A stretch of 64,000 nt of DNA from Flavobacterium daemonense (GCF_007341385.1 NZ_VJYD01000006.1:206209-270208); one strand, 5' to 3'. Positions 54,779 to 63,945 are shown, counted from the stretch's first letter. A program made the numbers and translations. The notes: generated by a model from the sequence alone, not told the origin.

Positions 54779-57292
54779 TTACGACCAAGCTTTCGGCATT
54801 TTTTGATCTCTTAGCGGAACAAAAACGGCGTTATCGTCTTTTTCGTCTGAGTTTATAAAGTGATTGAAACGTTTTAATAATCTTGGTTTTTCAAGAACTT
54901 GTTTCCATTCGCATTCAAAAGTGTTGACTAGAGTTTGCATTTCGGCTTCTAATGTTTCGCAGATTCCTAGACTGTCTTCGATAATTACTTCTTTTAAATA
55001 CTCTAAGCCTCCATCTAATTTCTCTAACCAAGTAGAAGTTCGAATCAGTGGTCCAGCGGTTCGGATGTAATACATTAAGAATCTGTCCATGTATTTTATT
55101 ACTGTTTCTTTATCGATTTTTTCGGCCAATAAAACAGCGTGTTTTGGATTCGCTCCACCATTTCCTGCGATGTATAAATTCCAGCCGCCTTCAACGGCAA
55201 TTAATCCGAAATCTTTTCCGCGGGCTTCAGCGCATTCGCGAATGCAAGCCGAAACACCACCTTTTAATTTATGCGGAGAACGAATTCCTTTATATCTATT
55301 TTCCAGTTCGATGGCAAATCCGGCGCTATCGTCCATTCCGTAACGGCACCAAGCATTTCCAACACAGCTTTTTACAGCACGAAGCGATTTTCCGTAGGCA
55401 TGGCCACTTTCAAAACCATTATCGATTAATATTTTCCAGATTTTCGGCAAGTCACTTAAATGCGCGCCGAATAAATCAACTCTCTGTGCTCCAGTTATTT
55501 TTGTGTACAAATCAAATTGTTTTGCTACTTCGCCAATTACGATTAATTTCTCTGCTGTAATTTCGCCTCCGGCAACTCTTGGAACCACAGAATAAGTTCC
55601 GTTTCGCTGAATATTAGCCAAAAATCTATCGTTTGTATCTTGAGTCGTAACGTGTTTATTTGCTGTATCGTTATAAATACTAGAGAAAATAGAAGCAACA
55701 ACCGGTTTGCAAATTTCGCAGCCATCGCCTTTTCCATGATGATCCAAAACATCATAGAAATTCTCGTATTTATTGATTTTTACCAAATCAAATAATTCTT
55801 GGCGATTATAATTGAAATGTTCGCAGATTACTTCTTTTACTTCTTTTCCAAGCGATTTTTGAGTCGCTTTTACCAAATCAGAAACCATTGGTTTACAGCC
55901 TCCGCAACCAGAAGTTGCTTTTGTAGCTTTGACAACATCTGATAATGAAGAACAGCTTTCGTCTAAAATTTTACAGCAAATGGCGCCTTTGGTCACATTT
56001 TCGCAAGAGCAAATTACGGCTGTATCTGGCAAATCCATTACGCTTCCTAAACTTGAACCTTCAGAGCCATCACGAGAACCTAAAATTAAATCTTCCGGAT
56101 TTTTAGGCAAAGCCATTCCGTTATTATAAATCTGGAAAAGCGAATTGTAATCGCTAGAATCTCCGACTAAAATTCCGCCTAAAAGGGTTTTAGAATCTTT
56201 GGTAACATTAATTCTTTTGTAAATACCGCTTAGTTTATTCTCATAAATAATAGCCGTTACATTTTCGTTTTCGATAAAAGGATCGCCAAAACTCGCTACT
56301 TCAACACCAATTAATTTTAATTGTGTCGACATATCGATAGTTTCTCTCATTATTTTATCGCCATTTAAAATTTGCTCGGCAGCAACATCGGCCATTTCGT
56401 AGCCTGGCGCAACAAGTCCGTAAATGTTTTGATTGTAAAGAGCTGCTTCGCCAATCGCATAAATAGAAGGATCTGATGTCTGCATTTGATTGTTTACCAC
56501 AATACCGCCTCTTACGCCCACTTCAAGTCCTGAAACTCTTGCCAGTTCGTCGCGAGGTTTGATTCCGGCCGATATAACCAACATATCAACTTTTAACAAT
56601 TCTTCATTCGCAAACATCATTCCCGTTATACTTTCCTTTCCGTCAATATATTGTGTCGCTTTGTTTAGATGAATTCCAATATTTAGTTCTTCGATTTTAG
56701 CTTGCAACATATCGCTTGCGCCTTGATCCAACTGTCTCGGCATCAAGCGTGGCGCAAATTCCACTACATGCGGATTCAAACCTAAATCTCTAACTGCTTT
56801 TGCTGCTTCAAGACCTAATAATCCGCCTCCTAAAACGGCTGCTTCGGTCGCGCCTTTTATTTTTATTTTTTTGGCGTAGGCCATAATAGCGTCCAGATCT
56901 TCAATGGTTCTGTACACAAAAACACCTTCTTTTTCGACACCTTCAATTGGCGGTACAAAAGCTGAAGAACCTGTTGCCAAAACTAAGTAGTCGTACGTAT
57001 GTGTTTTGTTTAGGTGTGTGTGAATCGTTTTTGCATCGCGATTAATATCAGTAATTAACTCAGATGTATTTAAAATAATATTGTTTTCTGCGTACCATTC
57101 GGTTGTCGATAATGATAAATCATCAGCTGTTTTTCCTCCAAAGTACTCGCTTAAATGTACGCGATCATAAGCTCGTCTTGGCTCTTCGCCAAATACCGTA
57201 ATTTGATACTTTTCTTGTCCTGATTTTGCAATGAATTTTTCGCAAAATTTATAACCAACCATGCCGTTTCCAACTACTATTACTTTAATCAT
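54779..57292 (-). CDS. nirB: Nitrite reductase large subunit NirB
   Basis: NAD(P)H-dependent assimilatory nitrite reductase, 837 residues. N-terminal FAD/NAD domain (VVGNGMVGYKFCEKF; ATGSSAFVPP; LGGGLLGLEAAKA), two BFD-like 2Fe-2S segments (CSCENVTKG, GCGGCKP; then EHFNYNRQELFDLV and CEICKP), then the sirohaem/4Fe-4S catalytic half with CVGNAWC and the second pair CIRECAEARG. It makes ammonium from nitrite with sirohaem from the cobA pathway. Its promoter has the shared motif. Confidence 0.95.
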   Translation of the reverse strand: MIKVIVVGNGMVGYKFCEKFIAKSGQEKYQITVFGEEPRRAYDRVHLSEYFGGKTADDLSLSTTEWYAENNIILNTSELITDINRDAKTIHTHLNKTHTYDYLVLATGSSAFVPPIEGVEKEGVFVYRTIEDLDAIMAYAKKIKIKGATEAAVLGGGLLGLEAAKAVRDLGLNPHVVEFAPRLMPRQLDQGASDMLQAKIEELNIGIHLNKATQYIDGKESITGMMFANEELLKVDMLVISAGIKPRDELARVSGLEVGVRGGIVVNNQMQTSDPSIYAIGEAALYNQNIYGLVAPGYEMADVAAEQILNGDKIMRETIDMSTQLKLIGVEVASFGDPFIENENVTAIIYENKLSGIYKRINVTKDSKTLLGGILVGDSSDYNSLFQIYNNGMALPKNPEDLILGSRDGSEGSSLGSVMDLPDTAVICSCENVTKGAICCKILDESCSSLSDVVKATKATSGCGGCKPMVSDLVKATQKSLGKEVKEVICEHFNYNRQELFDLVKINKYENFYDVLDHHGKGDGCEICKPVVASIFSSIYNDTANKHVTTQDTNDRFLANIQRNGTYSVVPRVAGGEITAEKLIVIGEVAKQFDLYTKITGAQRVDLFGAHLSDLPKIWKILIDNGFESGHAYGKSLRAVKSCVGNAWCRYGMDDSAGFAIELENRYKGIRSPHKLKGGVSACIRECAEARGKDFGLIAVEGGWNLYIAGNGGANPKHAVLLAEKIDKETVIKYMDRFLMYYIRTAGPLIRTSTWLEKLDGGLEYLKEVIIEDSLGICETLEAEMQTLVNTFECEWKQVLEKPRLLKRFNHFINSDEKDDNAVFVPLRDQKMPKAWS

Positions 57293-57318
57293 GATTTCTT
57301 TAATTAAGTATTACTACG

Positions 57319-57340
57319 CAAATATAAGTATTTATACTTA
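57319..57340 (-). promoter_or_regulatory. Shared nitrate-regulon promoter motif upstream of nirB
   Basis: On the minus strand TAAGTATAAATACTTA followed by TATTTG; -7 box TATATTTG (57319-57326). It includes the perfect palindrome TATAAGTATTTATACTTATA (57323-57342). Upstream TACGTA (57347-57352) is another half site. No -33 TTG is present. Confidence 0.7.
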
Positions 57341-57556
57341 TAAAAATACGTATATATTTGATTTTTTAATTCTTTTAGCGGACTTAGGTTACGTATTTTG
57401 TCGTAAACTGTTACGTAGTAAAGGTTTTTGTGAGATCTGATATCTTATAAAAAAGATAAATTTGAAAAGATTCTAAATAAGTAATTCAGAAAAAAGTCGT
57501 AAATTCATAAGAATTTTACTTGTATTTTGTTAAAATGATCTTCAAAATAAAACGTT

Positions 57557-58336
57557 ATGAAAAATTTATTGTCATTTTTGCTTTTACTTTTTTTGTTAGC
57601 AAGCTGTAAATCTGCAGCCGATAAAACTTCGAATACACATAATACCTCAGAATATGGCGCTCAGGAAGATGAGATGAGATATTATTTTAAAGCAACTGGA
57701 AATGAGCCGTTTTGGGCAATAAGAATGGGAAAGGAAAATATTGTTTTTACATCTTTAATTCCCGGAAAAGAAAAACTTGTTTTTCCATCAGTCGAAGCTA
57801 TAAAGGCAATAGACGCTAATGTGAAAATGTATAAAGTGAGCAATGAAACTTCGTCGGCGACAATTACGATTCAACAATTGGATTGTCAGGATTCAATGTC
57901 TGGTGTAATTTCGCCATATAGTGCGAAAGTTGAAATCAAAAATAATGTAGATTTAGAGACGAAAAAACTCGAAGGCTGCGGTAAATATAATACTGATTAT
58001 CGCTTGCATGATATTTGGGTTTTGGAAGAACTGAACGGCTATAAAGTTTTTGCAACCGATTTTCAAAAGGAATTTCCTCGAATCGAAATCAATTCATCAG
58101 AAAACAGATTTTCGGGTTACGGAGGCTGTAACGGAATCAGCGGACAAATTTTTTATGAAAAAGATGTATTGCGATTTACAAAAGTGATTTCAACTCTTAT
58201 GGCTTGCGCAACAGGAAATAAGGAAAGTGAATTTACAAAAGCATTGCAAAGTACAACTACGTATTCTATTGAAAATAATAGGTTGACGCTTTCGAATCCT
58301 TCTGGGAAATTGTTGGTTTTTAAGAAAGTGGATTGA
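57557..58336 (+). CDS. Lipoprotein with COG3650-like and META domains
   Basis: Lipoprotein of 259 residues: MKNLLSFLLLLFLLASC with Cys17. The N-terminal half (FKATGNEPFWAI, then KLVFPSVEA, then DCQDSMSG) resembles the COG3650 type, the C-terminal half a META/HslJ domain (WVLEELNGYKVF and FSGYGGCNGISGQIF). Proteins with these domains are linked to heat-shock or copper stress in other bacteria. It stands alone, divergent from nirB. No specific target is visible. Confidence 0.8.
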   Translation: MKNLLSFLLLLFLLASCKSAADKTSNTHNTSEYGAQEDEMRYYFKATGNEPFWAIRMGKENIVFTSLIPGKEKLVFPSVEAIKAIDANVKMYKVSNETSSATITIQQLDCQDSMSGVISPYSAKVEIKNNVDLETKKLEGCGKYNTDYRLHDIWVLEELNGYKVFATDFQKEFPRIEINSSENRFSGYGGCNGISGQIFYEKDVLRFTKVISTLMACATGNKESEFTKALQSTTTYSIENNRLTLSNPSGKLLVFKKVD

Positions 58337-58358
58337 GTTTTTTTGCGTTTTAGTACAT

Positions 58359-58463
58359 TTTTGTCATTTCGACGGAGGAGAAATCTCCACGAGAAGCTCC
58401 ACAAAGATTGGAATCTCTGCACGGGGTTACTTGCGAAGATTTCTCCTCCGTCGAAATGACAAG
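58359..58463. repeat. TTTGTCA hairpin element, copy E
   Basis: TTTGTCATTTCGACGGAGGAG and CTCCTCCGTCGAAATGACAA are complements; interior CACAAAGATTGG. It fills the gap between the convergent META-protein and DUF2130 genes, where it may act as a transcript end. Confidence 0.9.
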
Positions 58464-58502
58464 TTTGTGTTGAATCCGCGTCATCCGCGTGCCATTACAC
58501 AG

Positions 58503-59789
58503 TTATTCCAATTCCTTAGTTTCTTCCTCTTCAGCATCATCACCTTCAATAAAATCCAATTCCAAAGCTTTTACACTTTGAACCGCATTTCCGGCAATAC
58601 CTCTAATAGAACCGTACATTCCTAAAGTATTATGAACTACTTTTTCGATTTGTTTTTCGCGTTGTTTCCAGATTCGTTGCATCGCTCTTTTTTCAGAATC
58701 CAAATCGCTTTGCATTTGTGTAAAACCTTCTACAATTCCTTCAATCTGCAAACGGAATTCATTGCTGGTAAGGAAATCATACAACATCGACATTTTATCG
58801 CCTTTGTTTTCCTGTGCTTGAACGGCTTGATTGATCTGAATCAAAGATTGACGCAAAACAGCACTCAAGCCTTTAAATTCTTCATAAGTACAAATCCAGA
58901 TTCCGTCGCGCATTCCCATTCGGTCCATTCCATTTGGCATTACTTCGGTAACCAAAACGCCAATGTTGGCCCTTTTGATTCTGATATCATTTTTGAATTT
59001 CTCAATCCATGATGGCTGAAAAGCTTTTGTACGTTTGCTTTCGTAATAAATGGAACCGCAATTTTGATGTTCGCGAGTATTTACAATTTGAAGACAATCT
59101 GCGCCATTAGCGCCTTTTTTAACTTCATCAATACTGTCAAGAGGAAAATTGTTGGCAAGCCATTCTTCAATCGCCAATTCCATTACTTCGCCTTGCAATT
59201 GCATAGAACCTTGTTCCTGCTTGCGTTTCATTTCTTCGGTTAATTTTTTCTGTTCTTCTAATTGCTTTTGAAGTTCTTTAAATTTTAGCTCGTTTTTATC
59301 GTCTTCCTGTTTTCTGATTTTTTCACGTTCCAAGGTCAATTGTGCATTCAATTGTTTTTCTGCTTCGGCTTGAATCGCTTCTTTCATTTCCAGTTTTTCA
59401 CGCTGTAACTTGGCGATTTCCCCTTCCATTTTATTTAATTCCCTGATTTTTTCCGATTTTTCAGAGAGTTCTTTTTCCATCAAAAGCAAACGGTCTTTGT
59501 TTTCTTCGTCAAGTTTGGTTTTCAGTTTTTCAGAAATTTCTTTTTCCGCAATTTTTCTTTCACGTTCCAAACGTTCGGCAAAAAGCTCGTTTTCCTGCTT
59601 CTTTTTGGCTTCAAATTCTGCTTTGGCTTTGTCCAATTGTTCGTTTCTAAGCTCTAATTCTTTATTTTGAATAGTCGCTTTTTGTTGAAATTCTTTACGG
59701 ATGCTGTCTTCCAATTGATGTTTTAAAACATCATTGACATCGATTGGAGTTCCGCAGTTTGGACACTGAATTGAAGATTGTTCAGCCAT
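58503..59789 (-). CDS. DUF2130 family coiled-coil protein
   Basis: Protein of 428 residues. The N-terminus has a zinc-ribbon-like motif (CPNCGTPIDVNDVLK), then a long Glu/Lys/Gln-rich coiled coil (about 30-210), then a C-terminal domain with GEVMELAIEEWLANNFPLDSIDEVKKG and IYYESKRTKAF, the DUF2130 signature and nuclease-like (GSIYYESK, EVKKGANGAD). The family is suggested to relate to restriction-endonuclease-like folds; the function is not established. Convergent with the META-protein gene, with hairpin copy E between. Confidence 0.8.
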   Translation of the reverse strand: MAEQSSIQCPNCGTPIDVNDVLKHQLEDSIRKEFQQKATIQNKELELRNEQLDKAKAEFEAKKKQENELFAERLERERKIAEKEISEKLKTKLDEENKDRLLLMEKELSEKSEKIRELNKMEGEIAKLQREKLEMKEAIQAEAEKQLNAQLTLEREKIRKQEDDKNELKFKELQKQLEEQKKLTEEMKRKQEQGSMQLQGEVMELAIEEWLANNFPLDSIDEVKKGANGADCLQIVNTREHQNCGSIYYESKRTKAFQPSWIEKFKNDIRIKRANIGVLVTEVMPNGMDRMGMRDGIWICTYEEFKGLSAVLRQSLIQINQAVQAQENKGDKMSMLYDFLTSNEFRLQIEGIVEGFTQMQSDLDSEKRAMQRIWKQREKQIEKVVHNTLGMYGSIRGIAGNAVQSVKALELDFIEGDDAEEEETKELE

Positions 59790-59924
59790 TTTTATAGTAG
59801 TTTTATTTTGTAGAATTATGATGTGCTAAGGTATTTAAAAGTTCTCTTTTTATAATATGGATTTCTGTACTAAATTGTAACGAATTTTAGTTAAAGCCAT
59901 GAATTCACGAATTGCTTTTGGATT

Positions 59925-60142
59925 AATCTCGCAAAGACGCGAAGGCGCAAAGTTTTCTCTCATTTTTGTCATTTCGACGGAGGAGAAATCTTCGCAAGTA
60001 ACTCCGTAACGAAAGTCCAATCTTTGTAGAGCTTCTCGTGAAGATTTCTACTTCGTCGAAATGACAAAAATGAGGAGAAATCCTCTTAATCTTTTAATCT
60101 GTGGCTAAAAAAACTTTGCGACTTCGCGTCTTTGCGAGATTA
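59925..60142. repeat. Nested inverted repeats: CGCAAAGACGCG arms enclosing hairpin copy F
   Basis: Outer arms 59925-59956 (AATCTCGCAAAGACGCG...) and 60109-60142 are complements with one mismatch. Inside lies TTTGTCA hairpin copy F (59961-60072; CATTTTTGTCATTTCGACG to CGAAATGACAAAAATG). The 368-bp gap contains no gene. Confidence 0.85.
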
Positions 60143-60157
60143 ATTTCACCACAAAAC

Positions 60158-61045
60158 TTAGCGTGAACCACTCTTCTTCAATAAAAAATCAACAGCAGTT
60201 TTAGTGATTTCAGAATCATCTTCTTTTGAAGTTATAATGGAAACATCTGTACGTAAATTGACTTTCTTCAATTCGATAAAACCAATTTCCGGATCGTGAT
60301 TGTTTTTTGCAATATTTGAAGGAACAATCGAAATTCCCAACCCATTTTTGACTAATTGCACAATGGAATTGATATTGTTAGCTTCGTGGATAATCTTTGG
60401 CTCAAAGCCGTAAAAAGCACAAAGTTCCAGTAAAACTTCATGATAATGCGGTGCATAATCTTTGTTAAAGAAAACGAATGTTTCATCTTTTAAATTCAAA
60501 ATCTCTTTTTCAGATTTTAGCTGAATATTCTTTTTATTGAAAACAATTGAAAATCCATCCTGAAACCATAAATCCGATTTTATTTTAGGGGATTTTATAG
60601 GGGAACGAATAATTCCCATTTCGATTTTTCCTTGTTCTAAAGCGTCGATTTGCTTGCTTGTTGAAACTTCAAAAAGCTTGAAATTGACATAAGGAAATTG
60701 TAATTTTAAATGTTTTATCAATTCTGAAATTGTTGCAGAATGTATAGAACTTATGTAAGCAATCCTAAATTCTCCCGACACATTCTCTGCGATCTTTTTT
60801 GTTTTTAGCGAAATGCGTTCCAAATCCTGAAAAAGAGTTTTGACTTCTTTTTCAAAATATTTTCCGGCTTCGGTTAGTGCTACTTTTTTATTGTTTCTGA
60901 TGAAGAGTTTTGCTTGTAGTTCTTCTTCCAATTCAGCAATTTGCCGACTTAAAGGCGGCTGTGAAATAAAAAGTTTTTCTGATGCTTTGGTAAAGTTGAG
61001 TTCTTCGGCTACAGCCAAAAAATATTTTAGGTGACGTAATTCCAT
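60158..61045 (-). CDS. LysR family transcriptional regulator
   Basis: Regulator of 295 residues. An N-terminal helix-turn-helix (LKYFLAVAEELNFTKASEKLFISQPPLSRQIAELE, residues 5-40) is followed by a periplasmic-binding-like effector domain (about 90-290). It is divergent from the methyltransferase gene at 61362, whose control it may exert. Two ATAC-TTTTAAA-GTAT-like sites sit in front of its own start, suggesting autoregulation. The effector is unknown. Confidence 0.93.
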   Translation of the reverse strand: MELRHLKYFLAVAEELNFTKASEKLFISQPPLSRQIAELEEELQAKLFIRNNKKVALTEAGKYFEKEVKTLFQDLERISLKTKKIAENVSGEFRIAYISSIHSATISELIKHLKLQFPYVNFKLFEVSTSKQIDALEQGKIEMGIIRSPIKSPKIKSDLWFQDGFSIVFNKKNIQLKSEKEILNLKDETFVFFNKDYAPHYHEVLLELCAFYGFEPKIIHEANNINSIVQLVKNGLGISIVPSNIAKNNHDPEIGFIELKKVNLRTDVSIITSKEDDSEITKTAVDFLLKKSGSR

Positions 61046-61046
61046 G

Positions 61047-61095
61047 ATACTTTTAAAGTATTATTAATTGATAAAAATAGTATTTTTAAAGTATT
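61047..61095. promoter_or_regulatory. Probable LysR-type operator pair
   Basis: ATACTTTTAAAGTAT (61047-61061), a near-symmetric T-N11-A type site, and AGTATTTTTAAAGTATT (61079-61095) are similar and about 32 bp apart, immediately upstream of the LysR start. Confidence 0.55.
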
Positions 61096-61319
61096 TATGA
61101 AAGCGATAGTTTTGATTTTGAGTTAAATGTTAGAAGTGAAACGTTAAAAGTGAGAATTGTAACGAATAATTGATAACAAAAACTTTTAATTTTTAAAAAT
61201 AAAAACAATTCTCTCGCAGATTATGCAGATAGGGCAGATTACAGATTAATTAAAATTATTTTTATTCTTAATCACAATATTCCGATCAATAATAGCAAAA
61301 AGATCCCCTAAATCTGCTA

Positions 61320-61337
61320 TCCCGATAGCTATCGGGA
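61320..61337. repeat. Perfect 18-bp palindrome
   Basis: TCCCGATAGCTATCGGGA, just upstream of the methyltransferase start. It resembles the micro-palindrome TCCCGAAGCCTCGGGA found elsewhere. The rest of 61096-61319 is AT-rich, without a gene. Confidence 0.75.
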
Positions 61338-61361
61338 GCGAGAGTATAAAAAACAAGAACT

Positions 61362-62069
61362 ATGAAAAAATCAACTATTGAAGAAATCAAGGAACGATTT
61401 GACAAGGATGTCGAACGATTTTCGAATTTAGAAACAGGACAGTTGTCTACTATTGACGCTAAAATTTCTTTAGAATTAATTACAGAAGCGTCAAAACGAA
61501 TTGTTCCGAATGCGACGCATGTTTTGGATATTGGCTGTGGTGCAGGAAATTATACTTTAATGATGTTGTCTAAATTGCCAAATTTAAACTGCACTTTGGT
61601 CGATTTGAGTTTGCCGATGTTGAATAAAGCTTTTGAAAGAGTTTCGGCAGAAACAAACGGAAAAGTGGAAATTAAGCAAGGAGATATTCGCGAAGTCGAT
61701 TTGCCGGAAAATCAGTTTGATATTATTTTAGCTGGAGCGGTTTTGCACCACTTGAGAGATGACCAAGATTGGGAAACAACTTTCGAGAAAATATTCAAAT
61801 TATTGAAACCTGGCGGTTGTTTTATGATTTCGGATTTGATTACACAAGACACGGAATTATTGAACGAATACACTTGGCAACGTTACGGAGAATATTTAGA
61901 AGGAATAGGAGGGGCGGAATATCGTCAAAATGTATTTGATTACATAGCCAAAGAAGATACGCCAAGATCAATGAATTACCAATTGGATTTGATGAAAAAA
62001 GTAGGTTTCAAGAGCGTCGAAATTTTGCATAAAAATATGTGTTTCGGCGCTTTTGGCGGAACTAAATAA
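61362..62069 (+). CDS. Class I SAM-dependent methyltransferase
   Basis: Cytosolic methyltransferase of 235 residues. SAM-binding motif VLDIGCGAGNYTLMMLSKLPN (residues about 59-80), then VDLSLPMLN, GDIREVDLPENQFDIILAGAVLHHL and LLKPGGCFMISDL, a ubiE/methyltransferase-11 pattern. The acceptor is unknown. It is divergent from the LysR gene and followed by the convergent DUF3291 gene with a hairpin repeat between. Confidence 0.88.
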   Translation: MKKSTIEEIKERFDKDVERFSNLETGQLSTIDAKISLELITEASKRIVPNATHVLDIGCGAGNYTLMMLSKLPNLNCTLVDLSLPMLNKAFERVSAETNGKVEIKQGDIREVDLPENQFDIILAGAVLHHLRDDQDWETTFEKIFKLLKPGGCFMISDLITQDTELLNEYTWQRYGEYLEGIGGAEYRQNVFDYIAKEDTPRSMNYQLDLMKKVGFKSVEILHKNMCFGAFGGTK

Positions 62070-62080
62070 AATTTTTTTCT

Positions 62081-62166
62081 GCCACGACCCGAGCGATAGC
62101 GAACAGGCGAAGCAATTACACGAATTTGCACTAATTTTATTCGTGAAAATTCGTGAAATTCGTGGC
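62081..62166. repeat. GCCACGAATT-family element with inserted 25-bp module
   Basis: GCCACGA...ATTACACGAATTTGCAC on the left, TTCGTGAAATTCGTGGC on the right. The left arm is interrupted by CGAGCGATAGCGAACAGG/CGAAGCA (62090-62114), identical to the reverse of 50946-50970 in hairpin copy B. It fills the convergent gap. Confidence 0.85.
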
Positions 62167-62179
62167 AAACAAAAAAAAA

Positions 62180-62641
62180 CTATGCGGTTTGTTTAGGAGC
62201 CGGAAATTTGGTTCTTAAATCAAAAACAAGTTCTGAGGCTCCGTTTTGTTGCAGGTAATCTAATTTTTCAACAGCTTCTTCAAGCGTTGGAATATGTCCT
62301 TTTGGAATCCACCACATGGCGGTGTGCGCTTTTCCGAATTTTTGAAACCATTCTTTTCGACGTTTTAAAAACTCGCTGTGAAAAGTTTTGTACATATAAT
62401 GTTCCAGTGTTTCAATGTTTTCCCAAACCGAAACATTAACAATAATCTGCTCGTCGTTATACGGGTTTAAGTTTGTGGCATTGTAACTGTCGTCTTTTAA
62501 ACGCCAGACAAATCCTTCGCTATTTTCGGCTAAGGTGTTTACAAGATCTAAATTGTCTACAAATTCTTTCATGATAGGATCGTTGATGTCGACGCCTTTC
62601 ATTTTTGCAATATTAATTTCGGCAAGATGATATTGACTCAT
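62180..62641 (-). CDS. DUF3291 family protein
   Basis: Protein of 153 residues assigned to DUF3291 (start MSQYHLAEINIAKMKG, then GFVWRLKDDSYNAT, and NVSVWENIETLEHYMY with HSEFLKRRKEWF). The fold is expected to be a ferredoxin-like/monooxygenase-type dimer; the function is unknown. It follows the ygiN/mdaB-like pair on the same strand, separated by 143 bp holding a repeat. Confidence 0.85.
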   Translation of the reverse strand: MSQYHLAEINIAKMKGVDINDPIMKEFVDNLDLVNTLAENSEGFVWRLKDDSYNATNLNPYNDEQIIVNVSVWENIETLEHYMYKTFHSEFLKRRKEWFQKFGKAHTAMWWIPKGHIPTLEEAVEKLDYLQQNGASELVFDLRTKFPAPKQTA

Positions 62642-62694
62642 ATTTTATTGGATAAAGAAATGGCAATTTAATCTTTTTCTGAATAATTTTATAG

Positions 62695-62775
62695 CTACAA
62701 ATCACACAAATTTTCACGAATTATTTTTTTTACTTGCAGAATAAAAATTAGTGCAAATTTGTGTAATTAGTGGCT
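62695..62775. repeat. GCCACGAATT-family diverged element
   Basis: ACAAATCACACAAATTTTCACGAATT on the left and AATTAGTGCAAATTTGTGTAATTAGTGG on the right, imperfect complements, between the monooxygenase-like and DUF3291 genes. Confidence 0.6.
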
Positions 62776-62784
62776 AATAACTTT

Positions 62785-63063
62785 TTATAAAATTTGAATC
62801 GTTTTATAAACCTGAACGGGAGCAGCTAATAAAGCTTCACTTTTTGAGATAAAATCAACTAAATAAGGCTGATTATTGTGAATATCTAGTCCGGGTTGGT
62901 CTTTCCATTCTTCCCAAATTATAAAAACATTTTCAGTATTGTGAAGGTCGTAGCGAATACAGGCATCTTCTTTTCTGGTTTGTGTAACCAGATTTTGAAT
63001 CATGTTTTTGATTTCTTCAATATTTTCTTTTTTGCTTTTAATGATTGCGGTGATCGATATCAT
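62785..63063 (-). CDS. YgiN-like quinol monooxygenase (ABM family)
   Basis: Small antibiotic-biosynthesis-monooxygenase-fold protein of 92 residues (SITAIIKSKKENIEEIKNMI, then RKEDACIRYDLHN and FIIWEEWKDQ). It follows the MdaB-like gene by 2 bp. In E. coli mdaB and ygiN form a quinone redox pair; this pair is arranged the same way. The role is inferred from this synteny. Confidence 0.82.
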   Translation of the reverse strand: MISITAIIKSKKENIEEIKNMIQNLVTQTRKEDACIRYDLHNTENVFIIWEEWKDQPGLDIHNNQPYLVDFISKSEALLAAPVQVYKTIQIL

Positions 63064-63065
63064 GC

Positions 63066-63668
63066 TTATAAAGTTTTAAAAATTTCTTCTAAATGATTTT
63101 TGTAGTTTTTCTCAAAGATGACAATGTTTTCGGCAGTTGCACCTTTTTCAACGTCGTGAAAATGGAAACCGTTTAGTTTTTCCATACCTACAAATTTATT
63201 CATTTTATGGAAACCAAACATCGGTCCGTCATCTACAGATGTTTCTTCAAAAAACTCACCAGGAAGTGTGAAAGCTGTTGCAGGTGCATTCCAACTTGTG
63301 GTTAGCATGTATTTGCGTCCGTGTAATTGTCCACCGGTTCCGTAGTTTATATCCGGATTTACTCGGCTTCTTCCGTCGCTTTTGTAGATTCCTTTGTTGT
63401 GTCCGGCTGTGAAAACGTCGTCGATGTATTTTTTGAAAAGATTAGGTAATTGAAACCACCAAACCGGTGTGTGATACACTACAACATCTGCCCAAACGAA
63501 TTTTTCTACTTCTTCGTCTAAATCAAAATCTTGTTTGATATCGGTTGTTTTTATTTCGTAGTTTTTACTTTTTAAGTACTCGATTGTCCAATTGGTTACT
63601 GTTTCGTTGAATTTTCCGCCTGAATGTGCGAAATTTTGACTTCCGTTGATGATGAATATTTTTTTCAT
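63066..63668 (-). CDS. mdaB: MdaB-like NAD(P)H quinone oxidoreductase
   Basis: Flavodoxin-fold oxidoreductase of 200 residues (MKKIFIINGSQNFAHSGGKFN at the FMN/FAD-binding start; then WADVVVYHTPVWWFQLPNLFKKYIDDVF). It matches the MdaB (modulator of drug activity B) group in length and motifs. It uses NAD(P)H to reduce quinones in two-electron steps, protecting against oxidative stress. Pairs with the ygiN-like gene, 2 bp away. Confidence 0.9.
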   Translation of the reverse strand: MKKIFIINGSQNFAHSGGKFNETVTNWTIEYLKSKNYEIKTTDIKQDFDLDEEVEKFVWADVVVYHTPVWWFQLPNLFKKYIDDVFTAGHNKGIYKSDGRSRVNPDINYGTGGQLHGRKYMLTTSWNAPATAFTLPGEFFEETSVDDGPMFGFHKMNKFVGMEKLNGFHFHDVEKGATAENIVIFEKNYKNHLEEIFKTL

Positions 63669-63722
63669 TTTTATAGGATTGTTTCTTTTGAAAATGGATG
63701 CGTGAGGGATTTAGGCGGTATC

Positions 63723-63773
63723 TCCCGATTTAGAAAAACAAGGCTTTTTGGCCGTAGTTTTTGTTAATCGGGA
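63723..63773. repeat. Inverted repeat TCCCGATT...AATCGGGA
   Basis: TCCCGATT (63723-63730) and AATCGGGA (63766-63773) with weaker pairing inside (AAAAACAAGGC). No gene is visible in 63669-64000; the rest is GC-richer sequence resembling the ends of 51185-51236. Confidence 0.6.
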
Positions 63774-63840
63774 ATTTAGCCGAAAGCCCGACCCGGAGGG
63801 ACACGCCCAAATTCTAATTATTTAAGTTTTGAGATTGTTT

Positions 63841-63930
63841 TTTAAACACATAGAAACATAGCTTTTGAAACCTAAAAAAAGAGTCTTAAAGAGAAACTAG
63901 TTTCTAACACATAGTTCTCAATCTTGTCAT
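63841..63930. repeat. ACACATAG-family repeat, partial copy
   Basis: Opens TTTAAACACATAGAAACATAG, contains GAAACTAGTTTC and ends near AACACATAG. The distal block of the full-length copies is missing. Confidence 0.75.
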
Positions 63931-63945
63931 TCCGATTTCTATGAT

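Noticed and set aside
55048..55560. Plus-strand frame opposite nirB
   Set aside because: It is antisense to well-conserved NirB catalytic sequence and has Arg/His/Leu-rich composition typical of shadows.
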